DNA of 64,000 bases from assembly GCF_039595935.1 (NCBI RefSeq), contig NZ_JBCNKR010000005.1:124001-188000 (forward strand). Reading direction: 5' to 3'. Both the position numbers and the translations under genes were made by a program. Source of the DNA: Flavobacterium sp. Its GTDB lineage: Bacteria; Bacteroidota; Bacteroidia; Flavobacteriales; Flavobacteriaceae. The notes beneath the pieces were generated by a model that ran no database searches, was not told the DNA's origin, and saw nothing but the letters and a program-made list of their open reading frames with translations. Positions within the stretch are counted from its first letter, which is position 1. Every line of letters starts with the position of its first letter. This document shows, piece after piece, positions 51,410-60,304 of this stretch.

Positions 51410-53200
51410 TTAATAACCGTAATCGTTAACTAGTTTACCGTTACTTCCGTCAATAAACACCTGCCAGATTGGCCAGAATTGTCTGTTATCAGGATTTGCT
51501 CCGGCTTTATACAAAGTACTGATTTTTGTATCGGCAGCAGCTCCTGTCCATGTCCATGCGAATGAGGTATAATCTGCACCCGGATTTGTAGTTTCTCCAC
51601 GGTTTAATCCGTAAATATCCAGACTCACATTATCCGTTTTATATTTATAATATAAGGTTGTTGGTACTGTCGCATATTCTCCCGAACGCTGCGATAAGTT
51701 TGTCATTTTGACTTTGGCTTCGTCTAATTTTGTTTTTAGAAGATTCCAGCGAATAAGCGCTTGTTTGCGTTCCATTTCTCCTGTAAACTCAAATTTATTT
51801 TCTTCTACAAGCGCATTAAACATAGCTGTTTTGCTTGTTAAAGCATTTACGTAAGCATCTACTTTTGTGGCATGAACTGCTGTTGGGAATGCTCTTTGGC
51901 GAATTTCTTTTAAATATGGTGCTGCCGCACTTGGGCCCTCTAACTCGTTTGCTGCTTCTGCTGCAATTAAAAGAACTTCTGCATAACGCATATAAATTTT
52001 GTTTACACCATCGTCGTTTGTTGACGTTACAAAACGCGTCATCCATTCGTAACGGTATTTTCCAAAATACCAAGTATTTAAAGCTCCTAATTCTTGTTTC
52101 GCAATATTGTTTACTGCTGTTCCGTATTTGTAAGGAACGCAGGTTACATCTCTTCTTGTATCAGCCTGATCGTAATCATAAAAAACAATTGGAAGCGGTC
52201 CTGCAGTTCCTCCACGGTTTGCTCCATTGGCATGAAACTGGTCATTTGTTGTATGACGAACGGCAAACGTAAATAACATACGCCCGCGGCCTTCTGAAAA
52301 TGGAAGTTCCCAAAGAGATTCTCCTCCTGCTACTAAATATTCCTGATTGTATTTTTTCCAGAATGTTTCAAAAGAAGATTCTAAATGTGCAGATCCGCTG
52401 GCAATTACTGAGCGGCATTCTGATAAAGCCAATGCGTACATATTGGCTACTGAAAGCTGCGGATCTGTACTTCTTCTAACTCCGTCAGGATATTGCTGAT
52501 AACCGCTGGCCGCCATTGCTAAACGTGCACGGAATCCTTTTACGAAAGCTTTATTGATTCTTTCTACACTACTTGTTGCTGTTGTTTCTCCCGGCCATGG
52601 CACTAATGTGGCAGCTTCTCCTAAATCGGCCAAAAGCTGTTTGTAGATTTCATCACGGCTGGTTTTGGCAACATACAAGTTATTATTGTTTAAGGGTTCA
52701 AATCGGTACGGAACATCTCCCCATGCTTTTACTAAATCGGCATAATAAATGGCTCTTAATGTTAAGGCTTCACCAAGTAAATAGCCTAATTCTGAACCCG
52801 GAGTTGGGTTTCCGTAAGCACGTAAACCGCGAATGCAGATATTGGCACGTTCTATACCTGAATACATCATGGCCCAGGCATTGTTTGTGGTATTCATCTG
52901 CGAATTATTTGCTTTTGCATCATATGTACATAAATCAGATGCATCACTTACCGTCTGCGAAGAGTTGTACCATTCTGTATCTGTATTCAATCCATAAAAA
53001 GGAAGAAAACGACCTCTGTATGAATTGGTTTCTGCAAACGGAATTTTAATTCCGTCAATGGCTCCTGCCGCTAAATCAGGGCTTGAAAAAATAACTGATT
53101 CATCTAAGGTTGATTGTGCCGGAGCGTCTAAATAATCGTCTGAACAGGAAGTAAAAATACTCGCTAAAATTAATCCTGCTATTAATATCTTATGTTTCAT
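51410..53200 (-). CDS. SusD/RagB family nutrient-binding lipoprotein
   Basis: This 596-residue outer-membrane lipoprotein has a lipobox near residue 19 (IFTSC). SusD landmarks are DYLDAPAQSTLDE, the helical TPR-like core (ANICIRGLRAY, LGEALTLRAIYYADLVKAWGDVPY, INKAFVKGFRARLAMAASGYQQYP) and a C-terminal MRYAEVLLIAAEAANELEGPSAA...YLKEIRQRAF. It caps the SusC transporter and captures oligosaccharides. It lies 20 bases after the SusC gene in the same operon. The substrate is not evident from sequence. Confidence 0.95.
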   Translation of the reverse strand: MKHKILIAGLILASIFTSCSDDYLDAPAQSTLDESVIFSSPDLAAGAIDGIKIPFAETNSYRGRFLPFYGLNTDTEWYNSSQTVSDASDLCTYDAKANNSQMNTTNNAWAMMYSGIERANICIRGLRAYGNPTPGSELGYLLGEALTLRAIYYADLVKAWGDVPYRFEPLNNNNLYVAKTSRDEIYKQLLADLGEAATLVPWPGETTATSSVERINKAFVKGFRARLAMAASGYQQYPDGVRRSTDPQLSVANMYALALSECRSVIASGSAHLESSFETFWKKYNQEYLVAGGESLWELPFSEGRGRMLFTFAVRHTTNDQFHANGANRGGTAGPLPIVFYDYDQADTRRDVTCVPYKYGTAVNNIAKQELGALNTWYFGKYRYEWMTRFVTSTNDDGVNKIYMRYAEVLLIAAEAANELEGPSAAAPYLKEIRQRAFPTAVHATKVDAYVNALTSKTAMFNALVEENKFEFTGEMERKQALIRWNLLKTKLDEAKVKMTNLSQRSGEYATVPTTLYYKYKTDNVSLDIYGLNRGETTNPGADYTSFAWTWTGAAADTKISTLYKAGANPDNRQFWPIWQVFIDGSNGKLVNDYGY

Positions 53201-53220
53201 CTTGTGAAAGTTTTACTGAA

Positions 53221-56200
53221 TTAAAAATTAAGGTTTAAACCAAATATCAACTGTCTGCTTCTTGGATAAGCTGAATAATCAACTCCCGGAGTAAGCGGCG
53301 TGTTTCTTCTTGTTGAAGCTTCAGGATCCGGGCCTGTGTATTTTGTCCAGACAAAAACGTTGCTTGCTGTAAGATAAAATCTTAGCTTAGAAACGCCTAA
53401 AGCAGAAGTTAATTCATTTGGAGTTGTGTACCCTAAACTCAAAGTATTAAGTCTCAAGAATGATCCGTCTTCTACAGCCCAGTCACTAAAAACATAACGA
53501 GGCATATAAGGAGACCACATGGTAGTGTTTGCATTTAATGAAGCCAATGCTGTAGGATCTGTTACTAATTGTCCTGTGTTTGGATCAAAGTTTGTCCATC
53601 TTGTTCCGTCGGCCATTTCAGAATTTAAATTTCTGTATTGTCCGTTTGGAATTGAAGTAGAAAATTCAACTTTATTGGCATTATAAACATCATTTCCGAT
53701 GCTGTAGTTGAATGCCGCTGCAAGATCAAATCCATAAGCATTTGCATTCAATACAAAACCTCCGGTACTTTTCGGGTTAGCATTTCCAATAACTGTAAGG
53801 TCGTTGGCATTTACTTTTCCATCTCCATCAATATCTTTTAATTTCATAGCACCCGGTTTCATTGGACCTACAATTGTAGTTCCGTCCGGCACTCCGGCTT
53901 TTAAAGTATAAGTTCCTGCGTTATAATCGAAATCTGAAACTTCATAACGCCCGTCGCTTTTATATCCGTACATGATACCGATTGGCTGACCTACATTTAC
54001 TAAATAATCATTTCCGATAGCGGTAGAAGCCCATCCTGAACTTGCTCCAAAATTGCTCATTACACCAAGAGAATTAATTCTGTTTGTGTTGAATCCTGCA
54101 TTAAAAGACAAACTCACACCGTATTTTTCTCTTTCGATAAGATTAAGATTTAAAGTAGCTTCTATACCGCTGTTTTCAACTTCTCCCATATTTCTGTATT
54201 GGAAATCATATCCTCCGGAAATCGGGAAATTGATTAATAAATCTTTGGTCACATTTTTATAGAACTCTACAGATCCTGTTACTTTGTTTTTGAATAAGTC
54301 AAAATCTAAACCTATATTTTGTGTTACTGTCGTTTCCCATTTTAAATCAGGATTTGCCATAGTTTTTGATGCTGCCCAGTAATTATCAACACCATTAATC
54401 CATGTAGAAGTTGAAGAAATGAAACTTTGAACCATTTGTCCTGTTGGGATATTATTATTTCCAGCTTCTCCATAACTTACTCTTAATTTAAGAAGGTTAA
54501 TCCATGAAGCATTTTTCATAAATTCTTCTCCTGAGATTTTCCAGGCTGCTGCGGCTGCCGGAAAAAAGCCCCATTTGTTATCTCCTAAAAATTTACTAGA
54601 ACCATCGGCACGATAGGTTGCGGTAAATAAGTAGCGATCTTTATAATCGTAATTTACACGACCAAAGAAAGAAAGTAATTTATCATCCGGGAAATAGAAA
54701 TTATCAACTGCAACCGGAGTTCCCTGTGTAGTTAATTTTTTTGCCTGATCTAAGCCAAAAGTTAATGGATAACCGTGAATAGCTGTATTTACGTCGTTTC
54801 TTTTATATTCAATTGATTCTTCTCCAAAAAGAAGTTTTAAACTGTGATTTTCACCCACTATTTTTTTCAAATCATAGTTAAGGGTGTTGGCATTTCTAAA
54901 ACGAGTATCTTTTCTGTCTCCTAAAATCATGGCTGGCATTCCTTGTCTTTCTGCAGCCGGATTATTTTTTACGTAGTAAGTTGAACGTCCGAAATAACGA
55001 TAATCTAAATAATTGTAGTTATCTAAACCTAATTCTGTTTTAAAAACTAAATCAGAAGTAAGTTTCCAAGAAAAACTTCCCAGCATATTAAAGTTTTTTC
55101 TGAATTGCTGGCGATCTGTATCTGCAATAGCCACAAAAGGATGTGTCAAATTTTCAGAGACTGCTTCATCAGTATCATCTGTCGTTAATCCCGGAACCGG
55201 AATTGGAGCGTATCCTACCACATTTTTTAAACGTGAATCTGCAGAAGAAACCTCGTTTTGTTCATTCATACCACCTCCGTTAATTTCGGTATCAGAGTAA
55301 CGCATTGTAAAACTTAAATCAACTTTATCAGAAGCTTTGCTGTTTAAAGCCAAAGACAAGTTATTTCTGTTAAAATCTGAACCCATCATAATGGCTTTTT
55401 CATCATAATGAGCATAGTTGAAATTATAATTCATTTTATCCGAACCACCACGAATAGATAAATCACGGCTTTGAACTTCGCCTGTACGTCCAAAAACCTG
55501 TCTCTGCCAGTTATTTCCTTTCATGCCTTTGTACATATCGTAATCCTGCCATGAACCAAAATACTTTTCATAAGAACTTAAGTCTGTATTGTCTTTAAGC
55601 AAAGCATATTCGTACTGCCATTTTACATAATCATCCGGAGCAGTAACATCAATAGTTTTTGCTATTTTTTTCATTCCGTAAAACATATTATAGTTTACAG
55701 AGATTTTTCCGTCTTTACCTTTTTTAGTGGTAACAATAACAACACCATAAGCTCCTCTTGATCCGTAGATTGCTGTAGACGATGCATCTTTTAAGATTGT
55801 CATCGTTTCAATATCAGAAGATGAAATATCATTAATGTTATTTACCGGAAATCCGTCAACAATGTATAAAGGAGAAGCATCTTGTGTTAAAGAACCATTC
55901 CCGCGAATTCTAATCTGAACGTTTGAATCCGGAGAACCTTCAGAAGAAGTTACCTGAACTCCGGCTACACGTCCTGTTAAAGCTTCGGCTACGTTTGGAA
56001 CCGGAATTTTTCGCATTTCATTCCCCGAAAATGTAGATACAGCACCAGTCAAATCAGACTTTTTTGAAGTTCCGTATCCAATTACAACAACCTCATTCAA
56101 GTTATTAGAATCTTCAGACATCGTAGCATCTACTTTACTTTTTCCTGCTGCAGAAACTTCGATTGTTTTAAATCCTATAAAAGTAAAGCTTAATACAGCT

Positions 56201-56433
56201 TTCGGATTGGTCAGTTTTAATTTATAATGACCGTCAAAATCAGTAGAAGTTCCGTTCTTAGTTCCTTTCTCCAGGACATTTACGCCCGGAAGAGAAAGCC
56301 CTGCTGCGTCTTTCACGGTTCCCTCTATAGTTGTGGTCTGCGCGTGTATTTGACTGCCGATCAATAAGCACAGTAAGAAAACAAGTTTAAAGCAAAAATC
56401 TGCTCCTTTGTTTAATAGTTCTTTAAAGTTCAT
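53221..56433 (-). CDS. SusC/RagA family TonB-linked outer-membrane transporter
   Basis: This 1070-residue transporter has a signal peptide (LVFLLCLLIGSQIHAQ), a CarboxypepD_reg-like domain (about 35-110, IEGTVKDAAGLSLPGVNVLEKGT) and the SusC plug signature IRIRGNGSL.....SPLYIVDGFPV with DIETMTILKDASSTAIYGSRGAYGVVIVTTKKGK (about 155-250). A 22-strand barrel ends YPRSRQLIFGLNLNF. Together with SusD it imports glycan fragments. It heads the three-gene operon. Its upstream region carries the candidate operator at 56607-56620. Confidence 0.96.
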   Translation of the reverse strand: MNFKELLNKGADFCFKLVFLLCLLIGSQIHAQTTTIEGTVKDAAGLSLPGVNVLEKGTKNGTSTDFDGHYKLKLTNPKAVLSFTFIGFKTIEVSAAGKSKVDATMSEDSNNLNEVVVIGYGTSKKSDLTGAVSTFSGNEMRKIPVPNVAEALTGRVAGVQVTSSEGSPDSNVQIRIRGNGSLTQDASPLYIVDGFPVNNINDISSSDIETMTILKDASSTAIYGSRGAYGVVIVTTKKGKDGKISVNYNMFYGMKKIAKTIDVTAPDDYVKWQYEYALLKDNTDLSSYEKYFGSWQDYDMYKGMKGNNWQRQVFGRTGEVQSRDLSIRGGSDKMNYNFNYAHYDEKAIMMGSDFNRNNLSLALNSKASDKVDLSFTMRYSDTEINGGGMNEQNEVSSADSRLKNVVGYAPIPVPGLTTDDTDEAVSENLTHPFVAIADTDRQQFRKNFNMLGSFSWKLTSDLVFKTELGLDNYNYLDYRYFGRSTYYVKNNPAAERQGMPAMILGDRKDTRFRNANTLNYDLKKIVGENHSLKLLFGEESIEYKRNDVNTAIHGYPLTFGLDQAKKLTTQGTPVAVDNFYFPDDKLLSFFGRVNYDYKDRYLFTATYRADGSSKFLGDNKWGFFPAAAAAWKISGEEFMKNASWINLLKLRVSYGEAGNNNIPTGQMVQSFISSTSTWINGVDNYWAASKTMANPDLKWETTVTQNIGLDFDLFKNKVTGSVEFYKNVTKDLLINFPISGGYDFQYRNMGEVENSGIEATLNLNLIEREKYGVSLSFNAGFNTNRINSLGVMSNFGASSGWASTAIGNDYLVNVGQPIGIMYGYKSDGRYEVSDFDYNAGTYTLKAGVPDGTTIVGPMKPGAMKLKDIDGDGKVNANDLTVIGNANPKSTGGFVLNANAYGFDLAAAFNYSIGNDVYNANKVEFSTSIPNGQYRNLNSEMADGTRWTNFDPNTGQLVTDPTALASLNANTTMWSPYMPRYVFSDWAVEDGSFLRLNTLSLGYTTPNELTSALGVSKLRFYLTASNVFVWTKYTGPDPEASTRRNTPLTPGVDYSAYPRSRQLIFGLNLNF

Positions 56434-56606
56434 TGGTTGATTGTTTAAGTTATTAATTGTTTAAAGTGGTTTTTTGTGGTTTCATTTTTCAGTTTTCAAG
56501 CTCTGCTTTACTCATCATCATCCAGCGTCTTCTCTATCAAGCGATGCCTTTTTCGATTATAGTTTTTGTAAGAAGTCAAAGTTTTATTTAACATTTACAA
56601 AAAAGT

Positions 56607-56628
56607 TGTAATCGATTACACAAACATA
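56607..56628 (-). promoter_or_regulatory. SusC promoter element with LacI-like operator
   Basis: A perfect 14-base palindrome TGTAATCGATTACA (56607-56620) directly follows a minus-strand -7 element TATGTTTG (56621-56628). A repressor bound here would cover the start of transcription. CG-centred palindromes of this form are typical of LacI-family operators. A degenerate second copy lies near 56793-56806. Confidence 0.55.
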
Positions 56629-57006
56629 GATATTTTTTTTATATAAAAAATTATAATTCATAAAAATTTCCTAAATAAAATTATATATCAAAAATAAATA
56701 CGGTTTTTTATACGACATGTGCAATTTTATCCACTTATAAATATTAAATATATTATTGTAATTCTAAGTTTTAATGCATTTTTTCTAAAAAAAACAATCG
56801 ATTACAAGCTTACAATTTAAAATATTTTAAGTGTAATTTTAACATTTAATTAAAGTCTAATAAACACCTCATTCTTTCCTTTCTATTAATTTTTAACAAG
56901 TTTTTCTTTTAAAAAGAAATTTCTAACAGGCATTTAAAACTTTATTTAAACACTAAAAAACATTTTATAAAACCTTAAACAACTCTAAAAAAACTGTTGA
57001 ACATAA

Positions 57007-57037
57007 AAAAACCCTTAGAAATTAATCTAAGGGTTTT
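57007..57037 (-). terminator. Terminator after the MFS gene
   Basis: AAAACCCTTAGA (57007-57018) pairs with TCTAAGGGTTTT (57026-57037) around a 7-nt loop, with A/T tracts on both sides. It lies 25 bases past the MFS stop. Confidence 0.88.
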
Positions 57038-57061
57038 AATAAAATATTGAAGTATAAAAAC

Positions 57062-58228
57062 TTACGCTCTTTGAAGCTGTAAATTATTTTTGCGCATTCT
57101 AATTAATGTAATTGTAATCATCATTCCAACAATCGACATTCCAACACCAACAAGATTTGGCGATTCAAAACTATATCCAGCCGTTAACGGCAGACCTCCA
57201 AGAAAAGCACCTAAGGCATTTCCGATATTAAAACTTCCCTGCAAAGAAGCCGAAGCGATCATCTCTGCTCCTTTTGCAGTACGAATCATCAGCATTTGAA
57301 TTGGCGCAATGACTGAGAAAGAAATAGCTCCGGTTAAGAAAGTTAAAAACAATGAAATATATTGGTTTGAAGAAAAGAAATAAACCATTATCAAATCAAC
57401 CGACATGACAAACAACAATGCCAGTGTTGTGGGTGCAGGCGAATATTTATCTGCCAGTTTACCTCCGGCAAAATTTCCAACTACCATTCCAAGGCCAGCC
57501 AGAATTAAAATGTAGGATACATCTCCTTCGGCAAATTTTGAAACATTGGTTAACAAAGGTGCAATATAACTTATCCAGGCAAACAAACCACCAAAACCAA
57601 TTGCGGTGATTCCTATAATCAGCCAGGCTTCTGTTCTTTTAAAGAATCCAAGTTGTTCTTTCATATTTACCGTTTCTCCTTTTTCAAGCTGCGGCATCCA
57701 TAATGAAATAAATAATAAGGTAAGCGAACCTACAATAGCAATTAATACAAATGTATATCGCCAGATAAAATTATGACCAATATAAGTACCAATAGGAACT
57801 CCTATTAAATTGGCCAGTGTTAAACCTGAAAACATGATTGCAATTGCCTGTGCTTCTTTGCCTTTATCTGCTAAACGGCTTGCAACTACAGCACCAACTC
57901 CAAAAAATGCTCCATGAGGTAATCCCGATAAAAACCTCGAAGCAAATAAAAAATTATAAGTAGGCGCTATAATTGAAAGCGCATTAAATACTGTCAACAT
58001 CAATGCTAAAATTAAAAGCATTTTTTTTGGTGGAAAATTTCTTCCAAGAATTACCAATAAAGGAGCACCAATAACAACTCCAAGTGCATAAGCTGAAATT
58101 AAATATCCTGCAACCGGAATACTAACTTTCATATCTGAAGCAATATCAGGAAGAAGACCCATCATTACAAATTCGGTAATACCGATTGTTAAACCTCCAA
58201 AAGAGAGTGCAATAAGACTTTTTTTCAT
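57062..58228 (-). CDS. MFS transporter (DHA1/AraJ-like efflux)
   Basis: This 388-residue inner-membrane protein has 12 predicted membrane helices. Landmarks are GGLTIGITEFVMMGLLPDIASDM in helix 1, LISAYALGVVIGAPLLVILGR (motif A region), GLPHGAFFGVGAVVASRL and PIGTYIGHNFIWRYTF in the N-terminal half. These match the AraJ/DHA1 sugar- or drug-efflux group. The exported molecule is unknown. It is divergent from an AraC gene (103 bases between starts) with a palindrome in the gap, and so is probably inducible. Confidence 0.91.
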   Translation of the reverse strand: MKKSLIALSFGGLTIGITEFVMMGLLPDIASDMKVSIPVAGYLISAYALGVVIGAPLLVILGRNFPPKKMLLILALMLTVFNALSIIAPTYNFLFASRFLSGLPHGAFFGVGAVVASRLADKGKEAQAIAIMFSGLTLANLIGVPIGTYIGHNFIWRYTFVLIAIVGSLTLLFISLWMPQLEKGETVNMKEQLGFFKRTEAWLIIGITAIGFGGLFAWISYIAPLLTNVSKFAEGDVSYILILAGLGMVVGNFAGGKLADKYSPAPTTLALLFVMSVDLIMVYFFSSNQYISLFLTFLTGAISFSVIAPIQMLMIRTAKGAEMIASASLQGSFNIGNALGAFLGGLPLTAGYSFESPNLVGVGMSIVGMMITITLIRMRKNNLQLQRA

Positions 58229-58294
58229 TTTGATTTCATGAGAAAGGGAAAGACTTTCTACGTTGCAAATTTACTACCATTATAAAAGAAAAAA

Positions 58295-58310
58295 GTTGTA
58301 CATTTACAAC
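58295..58310. promoter_or_regulatory. Palindromic site between MFS and AraC genes
   Basis: GTTGTA-CATT-TACAAC is a perfect 6-bp inverted repeat with a 4-base spacer in the 103-base divergent gap, with a further TTGTAA 12 bases to the right. It is a candidate operator for the AraC protein or another dimer. Confidence 0.45.
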
Positions 58311-58331
58311 ATAAACTTGTAATAATAAAAC

Positions 58332-59165
58332 ATGCCGAAATTAAATCAGTTTGAAACTCTTGTGATTCACGAGTTCGAAGATGAAAAATTTCATCTGCCA
58401 CCGCATACGCATACTTATTATGAAATCATTTATATAAAGAAAGGAAGCGGCGTGCATCACCTCAACAATAATCTTCTTCCTTATAAATCTGGAGACTTGT
58501 TTGTGATCTCTCCAGAAGACGAACATTATTTTGACATTAAAAAATCAACTCGTTTTGTTTATATCAAGTTTACCGACAATTATTTCAATTCGAAACAAAA
58601 TTTAACCTGTGATGAATTCCTGATTCATACGCCGGAAAATTTTATGCGGGATAAATTATTAAAAGAAACCGTTCTAAAATTAGACGATCCGTGTAAAACG
58701 ATTCTCAAAAATACTATTGAAAATATAACGGCTTATAACTGTAAAGCCGATATCTCAACTTCGCCCATAATATTTTATCAGATTCTTTCGATTTTTGGTT
58801 TAATTAAGGAAACTATAAAGTGTATGAATTTGCGAATGGAATCGACACATATAGATAATGAGCAAATTGCGACTTACATTCATCAAAATATTTATAATCC
58901 AAAACTGGTTCAGATAAAAGTTATTGCCAGTCATTTTAATATTGCCGAAACGTATTTTAGTGCTTATTTTAAAAGGACATTTTCTATCAGTTATCGTGAA
59001 TACATTAACAATCTGCGCACGACTCTTATCGAAAAACGTATTCATAATGACAAACTTTCTATAAAACAAATTGCCTATGAATTTGGTTTTACAGATGAAA
59101 GTCATCTTTCGAATTATTTTAAAAAGAAGAAAAAAATGAAACCGACTGATTTTAAGAAAACATAA
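58332..59165 (+). CDS. AraC family transcriptional regulator
   Basis: This 277-residue regulator has an N-terminal cupin domain (FHLPPHTHTYYEIIYIKKGSGVHHLNNNLLPYKSGDLFVISPEDEHYF) with His residues that could bind metal or sugar, and a C-terminal AraC HTH (FNIAETYFSAYFKRTFSIS and IKQIAYEFGFTDESHLSNYFKK). It is divergent from the MFS exporter, which it probably activates. Confidence 0.94.
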   Translation: MPKLNQFETLVIHEFEDEKFHLPPHTHTYYEIIYIKKGSGVHHLNNNLLPYKSGDLFVISPEDEHYFDIKKSTRFVYIKFTDNYFNSKQNLTCDEFLIHTPENFMRDKLLKETVLKLDDPCKTILKNTIENITAYNCKADISTSPIIFYQILSIFGLIKETIKCMNLRMESTHIDNEQIATYIHQNIYNPKLVQIKVIASHFNIAETYFSAYFKRTFSISYREYINNLRTTLIEKRIHNDKLSIKQIAYEFGFTDESHLSNYFKKKKKMKPTDFKKT

Positions 59166-59235
59166 AATTTGAAATCTTAAATAAAGAACAGCTCTTAGAA
59201 AAATTATCTAAATTTGTATTTCAAAAGCATTTTCA

Positions 59236-59619
59236 TTGAAGAAAAAAATCCACATATTATTTTTTATTTTAACTCTTGGTTTCTTTTTGATGTCCAATTC
59301 AGGTTATGCATGTGGAAAATCTTCTGAAAAAACTTCGTGTGAAAAGAAAGCTGTTTCTAAAAAAGAAAAATCCCATTCTTGTCAGGAAGATTGCTGCAAG
59401 AAAGGTCATGACTCTAAAGATCAGCATGGCTGCAGCGGAAAATGTGATCATTCGAGCTGTACAACAACTGGTTTACAATTTAGTTTGATAACAACAAACG
59501 AATTTGAATTCGAAAATAATCTCTTTAACTTTTCTTCAGAGAAATCTATTTCTTACTATAAAACCGCCAGTATTTCTGATGGTTTTACTTCTATTTGGTT
59601 AATTCCTAAAATAAACTAA
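59236..59619 (+). CDS. Exported Cys/His-rich protein at the head of the copper cluster
   Basis: This 127-residue protein has a signal peptide (KIHILFFILTLGFFLMSNSGYA). A region rich in Cys, His, Lys and Ser follows (about 26-78), with C-G-K-S-S-E-K-T-S-C, SCQEDCCKKGHD and HGCSGKCDHSSC. The rest is hydrophobic or neutral. The spacing is well suited to copper binding. The start is a TTG at 59236: an in-frame stop lies 27 bases upstream with no ATG between, and the first internal ATG would cut the signal peptide. It stands 154 bases before the DUF3347 gene, across a repeat (59651-59694). Confidence 0.75.
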   Translation: MKKKIHILFFILTLGFFLMSNSGYACGKSSEKTSCEKKAVSKKEKSHSCQEDCCKKGHDSKDQHGCSGKCDHSSCTTTGLQFSLITTNEFEFENNLFNFSSEKSISYYKTASISDGFTSIWLIPKIN

Positions 59620-59650
59620 TTCTATTTCTGACAGCCATAGTTGCGTCTGG

Positions 59651-59694
59651 TTTAACCGCAAAGAATGCAATGATTTACGCAAAGTTCGCAAAGT
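59651..59694 (+). repeat. Dispersed repeat, copy A
   Basis: This 44-base segment begins TTTAACCGCAAAGA and contains TTTACGCAAAGTTCGCAAAG. It nearly matches the left arm of the longer copy at 60875-61004, in the same orientation. It lies in the gap between the Cys-rich and DUF3347 genes. Confidence 0.75.
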
Positions 59695-59772
59695 CTTTTT
59701 GCGATAGAGAAACAAAAAAATCTAAATTTAAATATTAGGAATTTAAATTCCTCTTTAATAAAATTACATAAA

Positions 59773-60303
59773 ATGAAAAATTCAACATCAACTATAGCCG
59801 CAATAATCATATTATTATTTTCTGCAAATACTATTCAGGCAAATACAATTAAAACAACAAAGACAGGAATTGAAATCGCTGATTCAAGTCAGTTACAATC
59901 TGTTTATGATGCTTATTTTACTGTAAAAGATGCTTTAATTAAAAGTGATTCGAAATTAACTTCGGCGAAAGCCAAAGATTTATTGAATGCCATTACTGCG
60001 GTAAAAATGGACAAACTAAAAAGCGATGAACATACTGCCTGGATGAAAGTAGTTAAAAAATTAACTGCCGATGCCAAAAGTATTTCAACAACTGCAGATC
60101 TTAAAAAGCAGCGCGAAACTTTTAAATCATTATCTAAAAATACTTACACTTTAATTAAAGTTTCAAAATCTGGCGAAACTGTTTACAAACAATATTGTCC
60201 AATGGCCGATGCCGACTGGTTAAGCAAAGAAAAAGCAGTTAAAAATCCGTATTACGGTTCTTCTATGTTAACGTGTGGAAACGTGGTTGAAACCATTAAA
60301 TAA
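59773..60303 (+). CDS. DUF3347 domain periplasmic protein
   Basis: This 176-residue exported protein has a signal peptide (about residues 1-24, ending TIQA). The DUF3347 region (about 37-176) has SVYDAYFTVKDALIKSDSKLTSAKAKDLLNAI and ends with YKQYCPMADADWLSKEKAVKNPYYGSSMLTCGNVVE. The Cys/Met pairs CPMA and SSMLTCG are probable Cu(I) ligands. Family members attach to CusB-like or CopA systems as copper acceptors. The next gene starts 1 base after its stop, so co-transcription is likely. Confidence 0.9.
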   Translation: MKNSTSTIAAIIILLFSANTIQANTIKTTKTGIEIADSSQLQSVYDAYFTVKDALIKSDSKLTSAKAKDLLNAITAVKMDKLKSDEHTAWMKVVKKLTADAKSISTTADLKKQRETFKSLSKNTYTLIKVSKSGETVYKQYCPMADADWLSKEKAVKNPYYGSSMLTCGNVVETIK

Positions 60304-60304
60304 C

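Larger units (their letters stand above)
56434..57061. other. Long regulatory intergenic region of the SusC operon
   Basis: These 628 bases of very AT-rich DNA hold no ORF I can support. They hold, in susC order: a second TGTAATCGATT-like half-site (about 56793-56806), a TATGTTTG -7 box on the minus strand (56621-56628), the palindrome at 56607-56620, and a leader of about 170 bases. The terminator of the MFS gene lies at the far end. Confidence 0.7.

Noticed and set aside
52573..53049. 158-codon plus-strand frame inside the SusD gene
   Set aside because: It is antisense to conserved SusD motifs and has a composition (many His, Leu, Trp) typical of antisense reading.
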